Positions 6,768-7,329 of a DNA stretch of 7,329 nucleotides are shown in pieces. The notes beneath the pieces are model-generated. The model did no database searches. It saw only the letters and a program-made list of their open reading frames with translations, and was not told the DNA's origin. Both the position numbers and the translations under genes were made by a program. The stretch covers positions 1-7,329 of the forward strand of contig CANLED010000096.1 of assembly GCA_947489175.1 (NCBI GenBank). Reading direction: 5' to 3'. This DNA comes from Chitinophagaceae bacterium. GTDB taxonomy: Bacteria > Bacteroidota > Bacteroidia > Chitinophagales > Chitinophagaceae. The first letter of the stretch is position 1. The number at the start of each line of letters is the position of its first letter.

Positions 6768-6800
6768 TATTAACAACCCTTATATAACTTCTCTAATTGT

Positions 6801-6808
6801 CACCTTTG
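6801..6808 (+). promoter_or_regulatory. Candidate -7 promoter element for the DUF47 gene
   Basis: CACCTTTG differs from the Bacteroidetes -7 consensus TAnnTTTG only in its first base and is followed by CA, as in many such promoters. No TTG lies 17-23 bp upstream. It would give a leader of roughly 80 bases before the ATG at 6895. A second ACCTTTG at 6847-6853 is an alternative site. Confidence 0.35.
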
Positions 6809-6894
6809 CAAGATAACGGTGTACCTAAATTAAGGTTAAGGAATAGACCTTTGAAAAAATTTATAAAAATTAATATTTAATAAAAATAACAATC

Positions 6895-7329
6895 ATGGCT
6901 GCCAATTCTTTTTTTAAAATCTTCCTTCCAAAAGACAGAATTTTCTACACACTTTTTGAAAGTGTGACCGAAACCGTTCATAAAATGGCATTGAGTCTAA
7001 AAGAAATGGTTAATGAACCGGATGAAGACAAAAGAGCAAGCATTCAATCCCACATTGAGAACATGGAGCATCAAAATGATGATATTACCCATAATATTTT
7101 TACTGAATTGGGAAGAAACTTCATCACTCCATTTGACAGAGAAGATATCCATTCATTGGCTTCAGCATTGGATGACATTGCAGATTACATTTATGCTTCT
7201 GCAAAAAAAATTAGCTTTTACCACATCAATCCAAATGATACCGGGATTCACAAACTAACAGATTTGGTTTTAGAAGGCAGTGTTGAAATCAAAAAGGCTG
7301 TTTTTGGATTAAGGGATATGAAGAATCTA
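6895..7329 (+). CDS. DUF47/PhoU-like phosphate transport accessory protein, N-terminal 145 residues
   Basis: The frame stays open to the right edge, giving 145 residues of a family usually a little over 200 long. It is predicted to be a soluble, all-helical cytoplasmic protein. The start MAANSFFKIFLPKDRIFYTLFE is the family's usual opening ('F...P+...F..LF'). A first helical hairpin spans about 16-75, with the acidic ENMEHQNDD (55-63). The family hallmark at about 78-98, TPFDREDIHSLASALDDIADYI, includes the acidic D-x-x-D type positions (Asp93, Asp94, Asp97) that bind metal clusters in PhoU proteins. DUF47 proteins (TIGR00153, YkaA-like) usually precede a Pit-type phosphate permease and are thought to control it; that gene would lie just past the edge. 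The ATG at 6895 fits the conserved N-terminus. The preceding A/T-rich stretch has no Shine-Dalgarno, which is normal in this phylum. It forms its own transcription unit after the terminator at 6599-6630. Confidence 0.92.
   Translation, partial: MAANSFFKIFLPKDRIFYTLFESVTETVHKMALSLKEMVNEPDEDKRASIQSHIENMEHQNDDITHNIFTELGRNFITPFDREDIHSLASALDDIADYIYASAKKISFYHINPNDTGIHKLTDLVLEGSVEIKKAVFGLRDMKNL

Larger units (their letters stand above)
6509..6894. other. 386-bp intergenic region between amylase and DUF47 genes
   Basis: No convincing gene lies here on either strand; the open frames are under about 20 codons. The left third holds 3'-end structures for the amylase transcript: a 7-bp hairpin at 6521-6539 and a strong terminator at 6599-6630. 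A 6-bp hairpin follows at 6674-6689. The right part holds likely control sequence for the DUF47 gene: 11-bp-spaced 7-mers (6750-6767), a -7-like element (6801-6808), a tandem TTAAGG pair (6830-6841) within a near-palindrome (6823-6836), and an A/T-only run before the ATG. Confidence 0.7.

Noticed and set aside
7013..7258. 81-codon plus-strand frame overlapping the DUF47 gene
   Set aside because: It is a second frame through a gene whose protein matches the DUF47 family throughout; the alternative protein resembles nothing.

Overview
The window comes from a Bacteroidota genome, probably an environmental member of the Sphingobacteriia/Chitinophagia/Saprospiria type (the class is a guess). The evidence is a type IX secretion (T9SS) C-terminal sorting domain, a TonB-dependent receptor with a CarboxypepD_reg-like N-terminus, signal peptides followed by Gln (the Bacteroidetes 'Q-rule'), a lipoprotein with an acidic surface-export signal after its Cys, AT-rich DNA, and mostly no Shine-Dalgarno sequences.

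Layout. Positions 1-326 (minus) hold the N-terminal part of a lipoprotein with the first half of a Rieske [2Fe-2S] motif; it runs off the left edge. Upstream of it on the same strand, 79 bp away, is a 782-aa TonB-dependent outer-membrane receptor (406-2754). A 72-bp divergent spacer with a perfect 9-bp inverted repeat separates the receptor from a plus-strand 243-aa multi-pass membrane protein of the YwaF/TMEM164 family (2827-3558). After 61 bp comes a 962-aa secreted multidomain GH13 alpha-amylase-type enzyme with a T9SS sorting domain (3620-6508). A 386-bp intergenic region (6509-6894) carries a good intrinsic terminator and possible control sequences. Last is the first 145 residues of a DUF47/PhoU-like phosphate-transport accessory protein (6895-7329), cut by the right edge.

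How the genes fit together. The receptor and the Rieske lipoprotein may be co-transcribed. The membrane protein and the amylase share a strand, but the amylase has its own candidate promoter, and no SusC/SusD pair or other glycan genes surround it, so it looks like a stand-alone secreted starch/glycogen-degrading enzyme rather than part of a polysaccharide utilisation locus. The DUF47 gene begins a new transcription unit that in related genomes usually continues into a Pit-type phosphate transporter. I see no mobile element, CRISPR array, RNA gene or defence system. This is mostly ordinary chromosomal sequence; the points that merit a second look are the TMEM164-like protein, the Rieske surface lipoprotein and the spacer inverted repeats.
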